Below are positions 24,073-35,925 of a DNA stretch of 64,000 nucleotides, piece after piece. The notes beneath the pieces were generated by a model. That model saw only the letters and a program-made list of their open reading frames with translations, was not told where the DNA came from and did not search any database. Source of the DNA: Anisodus tanguticus (Eukaryota > Streptophyta > Magnoliopsida > Solanales > Solanaceae); the NCBI GenBank assembly GCA_034509755.1, contig CM067549.1, forward strand, positions 45,126,052-45,190,051, read 5' to 3'. The translations under genes were made by a program, and so were the position numbers. The stretch's first letter is position 1. Each line of letters begins with the position of its first letter.

Positions 24073-24379
24073 CAGTATTTTAAAAGGCGGTAAACCCCAT
24101 AAATCTTTAAATTTTTAGTTCATAATGTAGTAAAATAGTATAATAACACAAAACTTATAAATATTGGATATAGCTCTGCACATAATTTAAGTAAGGAACT
24201 TGACACATAATTGTGTAAGAACTATTAGGTGAACCCCGAGCGTTGGGCGCTAGGCATGTTTACGACGTATATTTGGGCGCTTAGGACGTAAGCCTCACAA
24301 AACTAAGCCCCACACGTGTGTCTCGAGACATTTTTCCAGTGTCCCGAAATGAGTCCCAAAACTATCTTTTAAAACACTG
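24073..24379. mobile_element. hAT-type MITE (307 bp) with 8-bp target duplication
   Basis: Ends are CAGTATTTTAAAAGGCGG and CTTTTAAAACACTG, a terminal inverted repeat of the hAT CAGTG class. Flanks are ACTCTTTT (24065-24072) and ACTCTTTC (24380-24387), a 7/8 match. Its centre has GGGCGCTTAGGACG, similar in style to the hAT MITE at 41877. Confidence 0.85.
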
Positions 24380-24913
24380 ACTCTTTCTATACATAATTAT
24401 TTTTCTTATGATGAATACCCGTAACTCGCCTCTCTTTGTATTCTGTATGAAGGAGCATTTATTGTGCTTACTAGTGGGTATAATTAAAATCAAAATGGGT
24501 CACTCATAGAAAAGGACCTTATATGTATTCGTCTCTCTTACAAGAACTAGTCACCCCCTTGGGAACTGTCTGCCTTTGACAAATTCCACAATAACAAAAA
24601 ATTAAAATTGATCGTTTTATGTCTCTACTTGGTCTCCCATCTTCAATTCTCAATGAACATCATAATCTTCAAGGATTCATATATGTGTGTGTACGTTATT
24701 TTTACTATATAATTTTTTTTTAAAAATATTAATTGAATCTCCATCCAATACATATAGGATATAGCTCTGCACCTGTTTGCTAGAAGCAAGCACGAGGTGG
24801 TGCAAGTGATCTTATCGGTAGTTGACCAGCTCCAGACAGTTATTTATCATTTTTCTCATGTCACCTCATTTGTGTTTTTCATAATAAAAAATTTAGAGGG
24901 TTAGTAGATGAAG
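24380..24913. other. Intergenic DNA before element B
   Basis: No gene is visible. It ends in GGTAAG at 24913-24918, whose last five bases are the target duplication of element B. Confidence 0.5.
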
Positions 24914-24918
24914 GTAAG

Positions 24919-25167
24919 TGTTGGGTGCCGAGGTATGCTATGGAACAATAAAAACAAACTGAAAATAAAAACAAATCGAATGTCAATGAAGTTTGTAAAT
25001 GTCGGCAATAATGTTGTCTGACACAAGTGACAACACTTCGATAAAACAGAAAAAACCTTTGAAGAGTAAATAGCAGCGGAAATAATAAAGAACACAAAGG
25101 TTTAATATTTACATATGTTATATTGATTATATAACCTATGACGGTCAGTGACCGAAAAAATATAATT
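24919..25167 (-). repeat. 3' LTR of element B, terminal part
   Basis: Matches the U5/R end of the 5' LTR (37011-37260), including the GGTTATATTGATTATATAACC-like palindrome and the ACGGTCAGTGACCG motif. It is cut off by the nested insertion after AATTGAA. Confidence 0.88.
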
Positions 25168-25443
25168 GAAATATGCAGAAAGTAAATAAAGATTAACTTA
25201 CAATTTAAGGTTCCAGTTAAGGAAATCATAAACCAAAGGTTCTACGGGAATTTAAATCAAATAGGCAGTAGAACCGGTCAAGTATTTAATGCAGGAATTT
25301 AAAAAATTTAAAAGGATGAAGTATTTAAAAGATTAGGAGGTAATACCGTCCATAATCATATTCATTTAAAATATTAAAATTTACAGAGATTTTTATCAAG
25401 GAGATATACCTTGGAAATTTCTAAGGTATTTTGGAAATTTTGG

Positions 25444-25495
25444 ATCATATGATATGAGTCATATGATATGAATCATATGAACTGAATCATGTGGG
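25444..25495. repeat. Short CATATG-rich repeats
   Basis: ATCATATGATATGA recurs with a period of about 17 bp three times, each copy containing the palindrome CATATG. It lies just outside the left arm of the pararetrovirus-like inverted repeat. Confidence 0.8.
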
Positions 25496-26040
25496 TATTT
25501 TGAGGGGTATTTTGATCTAACCTAAAGGGGATTTTCTTTAGAGCTCTCACTTTTCTCTAGAATATGAAATGTAAGAGAAATGTGAAAGAAAAAACTTATC
25601 TAACTAAGGGAGAAGGAGTCTCCTTTTATAGGAGTTTTACATGACATTTTGATAATTAAAAAGGAATTTAACTATTCATCCGAGTGGATAATGACTATTC
25701 GTCTGAGTGGAGAATGACGCCATCCATGACATCATTGACTTCAGCATTTTCTTGAATTATTGCTGATCTTTTTGCTTTTACTGTTTTCTTTTTAAAAGTA
25801 ACTTTTTCCAACACTTTCTTTTGTCGGGATTTTGTCTGAACTCTACTCTAGGTATTTTGAATTCTTTTGGCAATTTTCTTCAGAATCCACTGTTGCAAAA
25901 AACGGACTGTGTTCAATATCAATTTCTGGTTCTTCTTCTTATGATGAAGAGCCTTGTTTTGATGAAGACGGTGCAAACTTTAGAATTATGGTTTGTATTT
26001 CTTCTAGATTTTTGGCCGCCGCAAGCATTGAGGCCATCTG
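25480..26040 (-). repeat. Left arm of the pararetrovirus-like inverted repeat
   Basis: Reverse complement of 27198-27747 with scattered mismatches and small indels. On the minus strand it contains the end of a coding region, an as-1-like site with one TGACG changed to TGGCG (25715-25734), and a TATAAAA box (25624-25630). Confidence 0.88.
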
Positions 26041-27504
26041 GGATTTCTGTGAAAGGAACTGGGTGAGCTCCGGTGTTTGTAGTGGTGTCGGTGGTGTTTG
26101 TAGAGGCACCTGTACCTGAATGAATTTTTGAGCATTTAACCATTCCTGGAGACTTACTGATATTTTAAAGTTGTCCCACCATATGACTTTAAACCTCCTT
26201 CGGATCGTTGGAATTTTATTTTCTGAATAATCTACAAACCATGTGAATACTCATGGTAAGTGAAATTTGGTGTGAAAAAGGTGCAGTGGCTCAAATCCTT
26301 TTTCTTCCTCAGAAGGTTTATATTGGGATTTAAAGAGGCTAAAAAATTTAGTGACTTGAGGTTTTTGTATTTCAAGGGAGGATCCGAATTGTTCCCACCA
26401 TGAATTTCACCATGTTGGAAATTGTGATGGATTACATAAGGTATCAAAATGGAAAAGCCAAGTGTGGCGTTGGTTGGTATATTGAATAAAAAAGGAATTG
26501 AACCAAGCTTGTTGGCAATCCCAGTAATTGAATGGAATATCAAAAAATGGTTCATTTTTATAGGTATTTGGGAAATTTAGGAGTTGAGACAGATCATTTC
26601 CCCAATCGCTTGGAGCAATTACGTTAAGCATTTTGCAAATAGAATAAGAGGGATCTGGGTTATTTTTATAATAATTATTTTTAATTGTTGATGATCCTGA
26701 TATTTCAAGGATAGCCTGGTAAAAATATAGGGGTTTTAAAATATCCCATGATTTGTAAAACTATCCTAGTCCAAAATAATTTTGCAATGCTAAAAAAGGG
26801 TCTTCATTAAAAAATCATTTTTCAAGAGTCACAATATTTTGGAAAAAAGGATTTATGAAAAATTCAGGAGCAGATTTTTTGGGGACTTGTGCTACCGCAA
26901 GTTGATTTTTTGAAAATTGTTTTCGAAAAAGGGTTTTTGAAGATTCTTCTTTCTCAAGTTGAGTTTTTGAAAATTATTTCTGAGAAATGGTTTTTGAAGA
27001 TTCTCCTTTCTCAATTTTTATAAAAATTTGAGAGGTTTTTTCCTCTCCTGAACTCTGAGCAACTTCTTGTTTGGGATTTTGAAGTTGTATCAATGCCTGC
27101 TGTAGTTCCGGGGATTTCGTAAGTAGTTGCCGAAGATTCTCAGCAGTTATTTCATGTGCGGGAGTTGCTGGTGTTTTCTGCGCAGATTCTGAGGTGGCAG
27201 ATGGCCTCAATGCTTGCGGCGACAAAAAATCTAGAAGAAATACAAACCATAATTCTAAAGTTTGCACCGCCTTCATCAAAACAAGGCTCTTCATCAGAAG
27301 AAGAAGAACCAAAAATTGATATTGAACACAGACTGGTTTTTTGCAACAGTGGATTCTGAAGAAAATTGCAAAAAGAATTCAAAATACCCGGAGTAGAGTT
27401 CAGACAAAATCCCGACAAAAGAAAGTGCTGGAAAAAGTTACTTTTAAAAAGAAAACAGTAAAAGCAAAAAGATCAGCAATAATTCAAGAAAATGCCGAAG
27501 TCAA

Positions 27505-27524
27505 TGATGTCACGGATGACGTCA
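27505..27524 (+). promoter_or_regulatory. as-1-like element
   Basis: TGATGTCACGGATGACGTCA resembles the CaMV as-1 site: two TGACG-type motifs whose starts are 12 bp apart, as in the 35S promoter. It would be a site for TGA-class bZIP factors. Confidence 0.5.
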
Positions 27525-27608
27525 TTTTCCACTCAGATGAATAGTCATTCTCCACTCGGATGAATAGTTAGATTCATTTTTAATTACCAAAATGCCATGT
27601 AAAACTCC

Positions 27609-27615
27609 TATAAAA
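27609..27615 (+). promoter_or_regulatory. TATA box of the right arm
   Basis: TATAAAA, about 85 bp after the as-1-like site and followed by CTCTCCC-rich leader-like DNA. A matching box lies in the left arm at 25624-25630 on the minus strand, so the two promoters point outward. Confidence 0.5.
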
Positions 27616-27747
27616 TGAGACTCCCTCTCCCTTAGTTAGATAAGCTTTTTCTTTCACATTTCTCTTACATTTCAGATTCTAGAGAGTAGTGAGAGCTCTA
27701 AAGAAAATCCCCTTTAGGTTAGATCAAAATACCCCTCATATGATTCA

Positions 27748-28410
27748 AATTCCTTCTTTTACAATATTACAAGATAATACAAAGGAATTAAAAGTTTGAA
27801 GTTGCAGATGACTTCTGCCTGAAAAATTTATCTAAATAGACATAGACAACATCTCATTATAATTGCTTCAATAAAGAACAAATCTAGAATCTAAGCAGCA
27901 ATAATAATGTTGGACGGAATGTCGTCGACACGCTCAGGCAACACTAGCGATTCAGTTTCTGAGATGAATTCTCGAGAGCTCTCTTGATATTTTTGCAATC
28001 TGATTCTGGATATCGATTCACTCTTCTTGTATCTCTATTTATAGTAGATAGTCTTCCTTGAAAAGCTCATCGATTGGTTGTAGAGGTTGAGGAAAAGATG
28101 GGCAGCCGATAGGATTTGTTGGAGAAGATCATGGAGCAAAATCCTAAACTTCTTGGACTTGTTCCCCAAGCTTAGCAACAACTTTGACTTGTTCTTCTCA
28201 CGTGTTTCATCAGCTCCTAAACACCTTGCCAAGTCACTTTTTCAACGTGGTGAAATTACCACGAGAAATGCTTCAGTTCGTGAAGTAAGGCAAAACTGTT
28301 TGACAGAATGTTGGTCCGAATGTCGTGACATTTGTTTCAATATTTCTGAATTTTAGTACTAAAAATGATATGTTGGGAAAAATATCACAACACCAAACCC
28401 AACATTAACA
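27748..28410 (-). repeat. 3' LTR of element B, proximal part
   Basis: Matches 37280-37949 of the 5' LTR, including its TATA box region (CTATAAATAG, near 28040). It starts TGTTAATGTTGGG at 28410 directly after the polypurine tract. Confidence 0.88.
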
Positions 28411-28425
28411 TTCTTCCCCTTTTTG
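28411..28425 (-). other. Polypurine tract of element B
   Basis: AAAAAGGGGAAGAA on the minus strand, adjoining the 3' LTR start. It primes plus-strand DNA synthesis in LTR retrotransposons. Confidence 0.85.
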
Positions 28426-28476
28426 CCTTTCTTTACAAAACCTAATCTAATCAGTGCAAGTGACTTACGGCAATGT

Positions 28477-28501
28477 CATAGATGTTGTCCCAACATCTAT
28501 G
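28477..28501. repeat. Perfect 11-bp palindrome near the 3' end of element B
   Basis: CATAGATGTTG-TCC-CAACATCTATG has exact 11-bp arms with a 3-nt loop. It lies 50 bp inside the polypurine tract. It is the strongest example of the ATGTTG/CAACAT motif in the window. Confidence 0.9.
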
Positions 28502-28765
28502 ATTACAATGATGCTCCCCATTAACCTGTAATGGCATACAAACACAACATATGTATACCAGTGTATACCATTATATAAGATACAATATTAGCACAAACAT
28601 GGATATACACAAAACTTATAGGATTAGAAGAAAGAATATTAGCATATAAATACATCATCCAAAAAAGATAGAAACACTGTCATATCATTGTCAAAATAAA
28701 TCAATCCATCAGCACAAACATTCATCAACTAGTAGCCAATCATCAGCAATAATTTGCCTTGCATA

Positions 28766-30654
28766 TTATGCAGCAGTAGTAGCTTCCAACCGCTTTCTAC
28801 TTCTGTATAATTTCAACCTTCTCCTTCCTCTACTACAACTTCTGTTTTCATCTTCCAACAGCTTCTTCTGCGGAAACAGCTTCTCCACTAATGTCTTTAC
28901 CAGCCTCTCTTTGCTCTCCCTGTATCTGCTCCCCCTGTGTAGAGTCATCTCCCCATTTTTGTGAAGAAAGAAGAAGTAGGAAATGATCTCTGGCTTGAAC
29001 CAGTGCATCTCTGGCAGTATCAATCCCAGAAAGTTGCTGGTTGATTTTAGCAATTTGTTCCACAAGCCAATTTGTAGACAATGTAGACTATCTTGGACCA
29101 GTGTTAACCTGAATGTTGGGAACATTCCTGACAACATTTTCTATATCTTCTTCTTTTGTCCATGGTAGATCAATGACTCTATCTTTGCTCTTTAGAATAG
29201 CTTTATTGACAGTTTACATTTCAGGAGCTTTCCCCAAAATATCTCCTCTCAAAGGCTCAAGGCCTTGGATAGTTAGTACTTTGAAAATCATAGAGGGAAA
29301 ATGAAGGATGGAAGTTGATTCTTTCTCTGCCAGGTTGGCAATTTGATAGAAGATTAATTTCCCTATATCAACTTTATATCTTTTCCCAATTTTGAAGAGT
29401 AGAGAGGGTTGTTCAGTTGTAACAACTGATTCATTTAGAGAGGGTAGCCAATTGTGGATTGTTATTTTGTGGAGAATGGAAAACAGGGCAGTGAGTTTTG
29501 ATGTTGGGCATCTAGGGATCAATTTCTTTAGTATACCTCCAGTGAGATATTCTATCATTGTGTCCCTATTTGTTGTTACTCTTTCTGTTTCTCTCACTTG
29601 CTCTTCATTAATCCCCATACTTTGATTGATGATTGAAGGTGTAAATTTATAAACTTTGTTGTAGAGATATACCTTCCCAAATTTCTTTGAGGAGGTATCC
29701 TCTATAGCAAAGTTTAGATTTGCATAGAACAACCTTACAATCTCATCAACATAAGGTTCTTTATTGGTAACAGTGCCAAGAAGTTGTATATTTTCCAAAA
29801 AATCTACCAGACCATACTCAGAACAAGAGACAATATCTAATTCTCTTTCAGACCTAATTACTCTATTTCTATAATAATCCCATTTATCATGTTTAGCTTT
29901 AGAGTAAAATCTATCAGAGAAGGCAGTTAGTTACCTTATTGTTTGAATCAGACAAGTTTGGGTTGAGGGATTCTGTACTGTTGGAGGAAGTAGGAGAGTG
30001 TGCCTCTTCAGATGTTGGCTAAAATGTTGCATGAGATGTTGTGGCATCCATGGCAACATTTGGGACAACATTTGACCTTGTAAATATGGGAACTCCTTTT
30101 GGAAGAAATTGTTTCAATTGAGTCTCGTCTGGGATTTCCCTTTCCGGGGACACATCTTGATGTTCAGAAGCAGTTTCCAGAGGCATATTTTGATGTTCAG
30201 CAGCAACAGATTCTTCAGGTTCTCCTTCGATTTCTTTATAAGACAGCTCACAATCCATGTCCTCTGTGGCACTGTTTGAGCAAGCAGGAACCTCAGTCTT
30301 AAATCTTGATTTCTTGGTGACAGGTTCCTGTTGAACAATCCTCTCAAATACTCTACTCGATCTTCGAGTAGGAAAGGAGGATAAACTTGCTCTTTTGCCG
30401 AGTGTGGAGTAGTCTCTAGTAGCATCTACATCAATAAGGTTATTATCATCCCCTGGATAGCTGATTTCTAAGGGTACTTGATCTACACTAAGAACAATGG
30501 TTGTACATTGTGGTGGACTGGTACTCGTGGGTGTGTTATTGGTGGTGTTAGCTGACATTGGGGTTGACATAGGTGATGTTTCCACTGGAGAGTTTGGAGG
30601 AGAGAGTTTAGGGTTTTCGGGGTTTTTGGATGAAGATGAAAGTGATGAATCCAT
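28766..30654 (-). pseudogene. Third ORF (env-like position) of element B, broken
   Basis: It begins at 30654 with a Ser/Pro/Thr-rich N-terminus (MDSSLSSSSKNPENP), then a basic segment with RRSSR and KKSR, then an acidic stretch, and stops at 30019. Similarity resumes in another frame at 29798-29214 (PYVDEIVRLFYANLNF; NKVYKFTPSIINQSMG), which recalls the domain annotated as 'putative plant transposon protein' in plant databases. A last piece, with a possible coiled coil, is at 29081-28766. The position after pol is that of the env-like ORF of SIRE1-type elements. I see no convincing membrane segment or signal peptide, so calling it an envelope is not supported. Frameshifts and stops make it a pseudogene. 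Confidence 0.55.
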
Positions 30655-31497
30655 CGGTTGGTAGGGTATTTACCGAGGTGATGTGATTTACCTTTTTTTA
30701 TTTTTTATTTTTTAGGAAAAGATAAGAATGGTAAAAAGAAAACATATGAAATGGATATTTATACTCTTTGGTAAGCTTTAAAATTCCTTAATTTTAGGTG
30801 TTTGATATTTATTCAATAACTTGCACCTAAGATTTTGGGATAAAAAGATAGACATCTTATTTGGAATCTAATATTATCCTTTTAAAGTTTGAATTCCAAT
30901 TAAAAACATGGCATAAAAATAGGAAAGAAAAAAATTGATTTTCTGGAGTCAGTTACGATCAACATCCCAACAAATATCATTATCTGGAAATGTCAACAGC
31001 AATGTTGGCAACATTTTGGACAACACCTGCATTATAATCGCGCAAGAACTTTTCGTTTGGCAACAAATCAAGACACGTTTTATGTGTATTTTAATGAGTT
31101 TAACCACTGGAGTGGACTAATGTAACATTTTTCCATTGTGTCCTTGATCTAATCATAAAACACATATAAAAGATTTTCGTGTAAAAAATTAAGAATACTT
31201 ATTTAATATTCTCAAAATTCTTTTGAAGCACTTGATACTCATATAGAATATGAACGCTATCATTTCAAGGGCTTTGCCCATTTTTCACAATTGCCAAATA
31301 TTTGTAAATGTTTTGCCTTATATTGATACTCCCCTTTTATCATATCTAATATCATCGCAGAGAACGGTATCACTTTGAAATCATGTTCTTATTTAAGGAT
31401 CATGCTCGTGTGACCAAAAGTAATGCTCTATACAATAACAATAATCAGTTTATGATATTACATAGGTAAATGTCATCCGAAATGTTAGAGACATTTC

Positions 31498-34400
31498 AGC
31501 TGATTTCACCAAAAATGCCTTTATAGAGATTACAAAGACCAAGAAATTTCTTCAAACTAGAAAATCTCTTATGATCCAAATCTTTTGTAAAAATATCATT
31601 TAGTTGATGAAGAGTGTTCACATATTCAATTTGAATTAGTTGATTTTCAACCAAATCTCTTAAAAATGATGTCTAATATCAATATGTTTTGTACGTGAGT
31701 GCTGAACTAGATTTTTGAAAATATTTATAGCACTCAAATTATCATAGTACAAAACTAAGTTGTTACTTTAAAAACCGCAGTCGTCAAACATGTGCCTTAG
31801 CCATATTAATTAAGAGCAACAACTTCCAGCTGCTACATATTCAGATTCAACAGTTGAAAATGAGATACAATTTTGTTTACTACTATACCAAGAAACAAGA
31901 TTATTGCCAAGATAAAAACATACTCCACTTGTACTCTTTTTATCATCCATATCACCAGCTCAATCTGAGTCACTATACCCTATTAAATTAGGATTAGTGT
32001 CTTTGGAATACCAAATTGCCAACTCACATATGCCGGCAACATATCTAATGACACATTTTACGGCATTTAAGTGGGAAACTTTCGGACATGCTTGGAATCG
32101 AGCACAAACACAAATACTAAACATTATATCATGACGACTAGCAGTGAGATATAGAAGGCTACCTATCATGGATCAATATAATGTTGGGTCGATATTTTCA
32201 CCAACATTATCCTTACATATCTTCTGCGATGATCCCATTGGAGTTTTCATCTGTTTAGCATTCTCCAATCCAAATCTCTTAACTAGATTCTTGGCATATT
32301 TGCTTTGGAAGATGATGATTCCATCTTCACTTTGCTTAATCTACAAGCCTAAGAAAAACATTAGTTCCCCAATCATGCTCATCTCAAATGTCGATGACAT
32401 TGCTTCAACAAATGTCTTTAGGTAGGATTGTGTGGTCGAACCAAAAACTATGTCATCTACATAGATTTGAGCAATAATAATATCTACACCGTGATGTTTA
32501 ATGAATAAAGTACGATCAGCTTCACCACGCTGAAAACCAAATTCAAGAATGAAGTTAGTTAGACGACCATACCACGCACGAGGTGCTTGTTTCAATCCAT
32601 ACAAAGCCTTTTTGAGCTTGTACACATAGTGTGGATGGTGAGGATCTTCAAATCATTTTGGTTGTTCAACATAGACTTCCTTATCTAGATAACCATTTAA
32701 GAATGTACTTTTTACATCATTTGGTGTAAAGTAATTTTTAGAAAGCAGACAATGGCAAGAAGCAGTCTAATTGATTCAATTCTAGCCACAGGTGCAAAGG
32801 TTTCGTCATAATCGATTCCTTCAACCTGAGTATAGCCTTGTGCAACTAGACGAGCTTTGTCTCTAACAACAGTTCCCGATTCATCTGTTTTATTATTGAA
32901 AATCCATTTAGTTCCAATAACATTTGTATTATTTGGACGAGGAACCAAATCCCAGACTTCATTTTGAGAAAATTATTCAAGCTTTTCTTGCATTGCTTGA
33001 ATCTAAAAATCATCGTTAAGTGCTTCTAAAACACTTTTTGGTTCTAAAGTAGATATGAAACAAGAAAGACTAACCTTTTGGTATATGGTAGACATACACA
33101 CATACCTAACCATGTCTCTGTAATTGAGTGGTTCTTTCCCTCTTGTTCTAATTCCCTCAAAAACTCCCCCTATCACCTGACATGTTGGATGATTCTTCCT
33201 AATCCTTGATGAGGGGTCCCTTATAACTTGATCTGTTAATTCAGCATTTGACTCTTCATCCATACCTTCTATGATCTCTGTTTCAGGTTCAGATGTTGCT
33301 TCAGATGTTGTAACATTTGGGGCAACATCTGGTTCTTCAGCAGTTTGCACATTTTCCACTGAAACTATAATGTTATTTTCAGTTGTATTTCCTGTAAGAT
33401 CAGAAAAATATCAAAAATAACATTTACAGACTCTTGTATAGTTTTGGTCCTCAGATTGTACACTCGATAAGCATGATTATTTTGGGAATAGCCAACAAAT
33501 ATTCCTTTGTCACTTTTAGAGTCAAACTTTGCCAAATGATCTCTATCATTTAAAATGTAACAAATACACCCAAAAATATGAAAGCAACGCAAGTTAGGTT
33601 TCTTTCCATTAGTTAGGTCATAGGGTGTCATCTTTGTTCTAGGCCTTAGATAGACTCTATTAGTGATGTGACAAGCAGTAATTAAGGCTTCAGCCCAAAA
33701 ACGTTTTGACAATTTTTTAGAACTAAGCATAACTCTAGCAGTTTTTTGCAATGTTCTATTCTTCCTTTCTGCTACCCCATTCTTTTGAGGAGTTTTGGGA
33801 GCTGAAAACTCATGGAAAATTCATTTTTTTCTCACAAAATTTTGTGAATGAGCTATTTTCAAATTCTTTTCCATGGTCGGATCTAATCTGAAAAATAGGA
33901 GAATAGAACAAGTTCCTAATTCTAAAGTGCAAAATGTTAAACATGTTAAAAATTTGTGATTTTTCTTTCAAAAAATATATTCATGAATATCTAGAAAAAT
34001 TATCTACTATCATATAGGAATATCTTATGCTTCCTAAACTGTCCACCTCAATTGGACCCATAAGATCCATGTGCAATAATTGAAAATAGCGAGACATACC
34101 TGAATGTTGTCTGTCATTTTGGATAACATTATGGGAGACATGAGTCTGCTTACCTTTTAGACAGTCTTCACAGACTGTTTTACCTTTATGGCTAAGACTG
34201 GGTAAGCCTCTAACCGCTTCATATGAGATCAATTTTTCCAGATTGCGGTAGTTGACATATCCCAACTTTTGGTGCCATAGTGTTGTGTCGTCGAGCTTGA
34301 CATTATTGCAAGTTTCTTGTCTCGCAACAAGATAACAATTATCACATGTTCTAGTACCTGATATAACACATTTATTAGCTTTATTTGTAACTTTATAGGC

Positions 34401-34724
34401 ATTCTTATTGAATTTTACCTCAAGATTGTCATCACACAGTTGACTAATACTAATCAAATTAGCCATTAAACCCTCAACGTGTAAGACATTTCTTAAAGAT
34501 GGAAATCCAAGAACATCCAAGATTCCTTTTCCAATTATTTTGCTTTTACTGCCACCTCCATAAGTTACGTTACCTCCATTGAATGACTCATAGTTCTTTA
34601 GAAACTCCTTTGTACCTGTCATGTGGCAAGAACATCTACTATCAAAGTACCAAGAACCTGAAATGTTAGTTCTTAAAGCAGTTATTGCAACATTACAAGT
34701 TATATATCCATTTTGGGAACCCAA
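31498..34724 (-). pseudogene. pol of element B (protease, integrase, RT, RNase H), broken
   Basis: Domains follow copia order. Protease (about 34650) reads WYFDSRCSCHMTG: the catalytic DSG is changed to DSR. GAG-pre-integrase and the integrase zinc region (LWHQKLGYV to CEDCLKGKQ) lie at 34270-34150, with the core (LLHMDLMGP) near 34070. RT blocks are at 32948-32712 (GTKWIFNNK to DETFAPVAR) and 32625-32341 (YGLKQAPRAWY; QIYVDDIVFGST, so YVDD is intact). RNase H is at 32169-31800, ending near 31500 with NDIFTKDLDHKRF. Several stops and frameshifts separate the pieces. Confidence 0.85.
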
Positions 34725-34734
34725 ACTCTTTTAA

Positions 34735-35925
34735 AACATTTTTTACCTTTCGATTCTGAAATGTTTCTTTGAATGTTGTCCGAGATGTTAGACAACCTTT
34801 TAGGCAACATTTCGCTCACAAAAATCTGTAGTTTGAAACAATATGGTTTTAGGTGTCCAGGGGAGTTACAATGATGACACACAAACTTCTTTGACACATA
34901 TGAGAACTTATCTTTTATTCCTTTTTCTTTTACAAAATATATTTTCTCATTTTTGTCAAATACACTAGAGCCTATAGTTTCAAAAGAGTTTTGGTACCCA
35001 ATACCTTTATGTGACGGTTTACTAAAGCTGAGTATTTCATCCAATTTATAAGTCTCTGAGTTGAGCTTACGGAAGGTTGCTTCGGCTACATCCAGTTTTG
35101 CACGAATCTTACCAAATTCTATATCGTTTTTGGTAAGTGCAACCTCTAATCGGGTTATTGTGCCTTTTAGATCTACATTCTCACGAGATAAAGATTTAGC
35201 CTTTGATTCAATGATTAAGGCTTGAAAAATATTTTGTAGTTCCTTAATCATCTTATCGTTGCATTCAACCTGATTCAAACACTCAGCCTCACCACTAGAA
35301 GTAAAACTACTAAAGCAATTTACATCAAGGTAGTTAAAGAAAGTGTACCTCTCGGATGTTGCTGGGAATGCAGATGTTGTCGCTGATGTTGCCTGAAATG
35401 TCGTGACATCTGAGGCAACATTACAGACGACATCTTCATTATCTGACAGAGACTATTTGTAAACAGTGGCCAGCATTTCTTGTGACTCAACTTCTTGATC
35501 TCCTTCATCTTCTCCTTCATCGTCACTGAGCGAGACCCACATTTTCTTACCAAATTTCCTTAGAGTGTTCGCACATTCATTAGCATAATGACCCAAACCC
35601 GAGCATGCATGACATTGCACAGACTCTAGTTGTTTGGGATCAAATTTGGTACGATCTGAATTGGTTATTCTTAGTAGACTTCATTGTTTAGTACTAGGAA
35701 GGAACTTGGTGGGCTATTGATTGAAGCCTTGGCTTTGATGATGTTCAGATTTGGATTGGATCCTTTTATTGTTGAACTTCCTCACCATTGAATTGTATAT
35801 TTGAGTGAGTAAGGTAACATTAGCACCTTCACCAATTTCTTCAAAATCTTCATCCTCTTCATTTATTTGATTCTCCGAGGATTGAACTTGAAGTGTCACA
35901 TTCTTGCTCTTATATAGTTTCCAGC
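34735..35925 (-). pseudogene. gag C-terminal part of element B
   Basis: Contains a zinc knuckle CHACSGLGHYANEC (about 35615-35570), an acidic segment, a coiled-coil-like stretch (35278-35000) and a second knuckle CHHCNSPGHLKPYC (about 34885-34845). Two CCHC knuckles flanking a coiled coil recur in element C. Internal stops break it. Confidence 0.75.

Larger units (their letters stand above)
25168..27747 (-). pseudogene. Endogenous pararetrovirus-like fragment with a 0.55-kb inverted repeat
   Basis: This 2.6-kb insertion splits the 3' LTR of element B. The minus strand carries a broken coding region from about 27170 to 25800 (Pro/Gln-rich first, then an aromatic-rich domain with WWxxF-type motifs, then an acidic Ser/Glu tail), followed by a promoter-like segment. 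The last 560 bp (25480-26040) are repeated in opposite orientation at 27198-27747. The promoter-like part has an as-1-like pair of TGACG motifs and a TATA box, as in caulimovirus 35S promoters. I infer a Solanaceae endogenous caulimovirid. The coding part is interrupted by stops, and I could not name the ORF. No clear target duplication is visible, which fits illegitimate integration. A non-viral element is the alternative. Confidence 0.55.
27198..27747 (+). repeat. Right arm of the pararetrovirus-like inverted repeat
   Basis: Pairs with 25480-26040. Read on the plus strand it runs from the coding tail through the promoter-like segment to the presumed leader start. The arms are separated by about 1.16 kb. 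Confidence 0.88.

Noticed and set aside
28766..30654. True envelope glycoprotein gene
   Set aside because: No signal peptide, transmembrane segment or Cys-rich ectodomain is visible; only the position fits.
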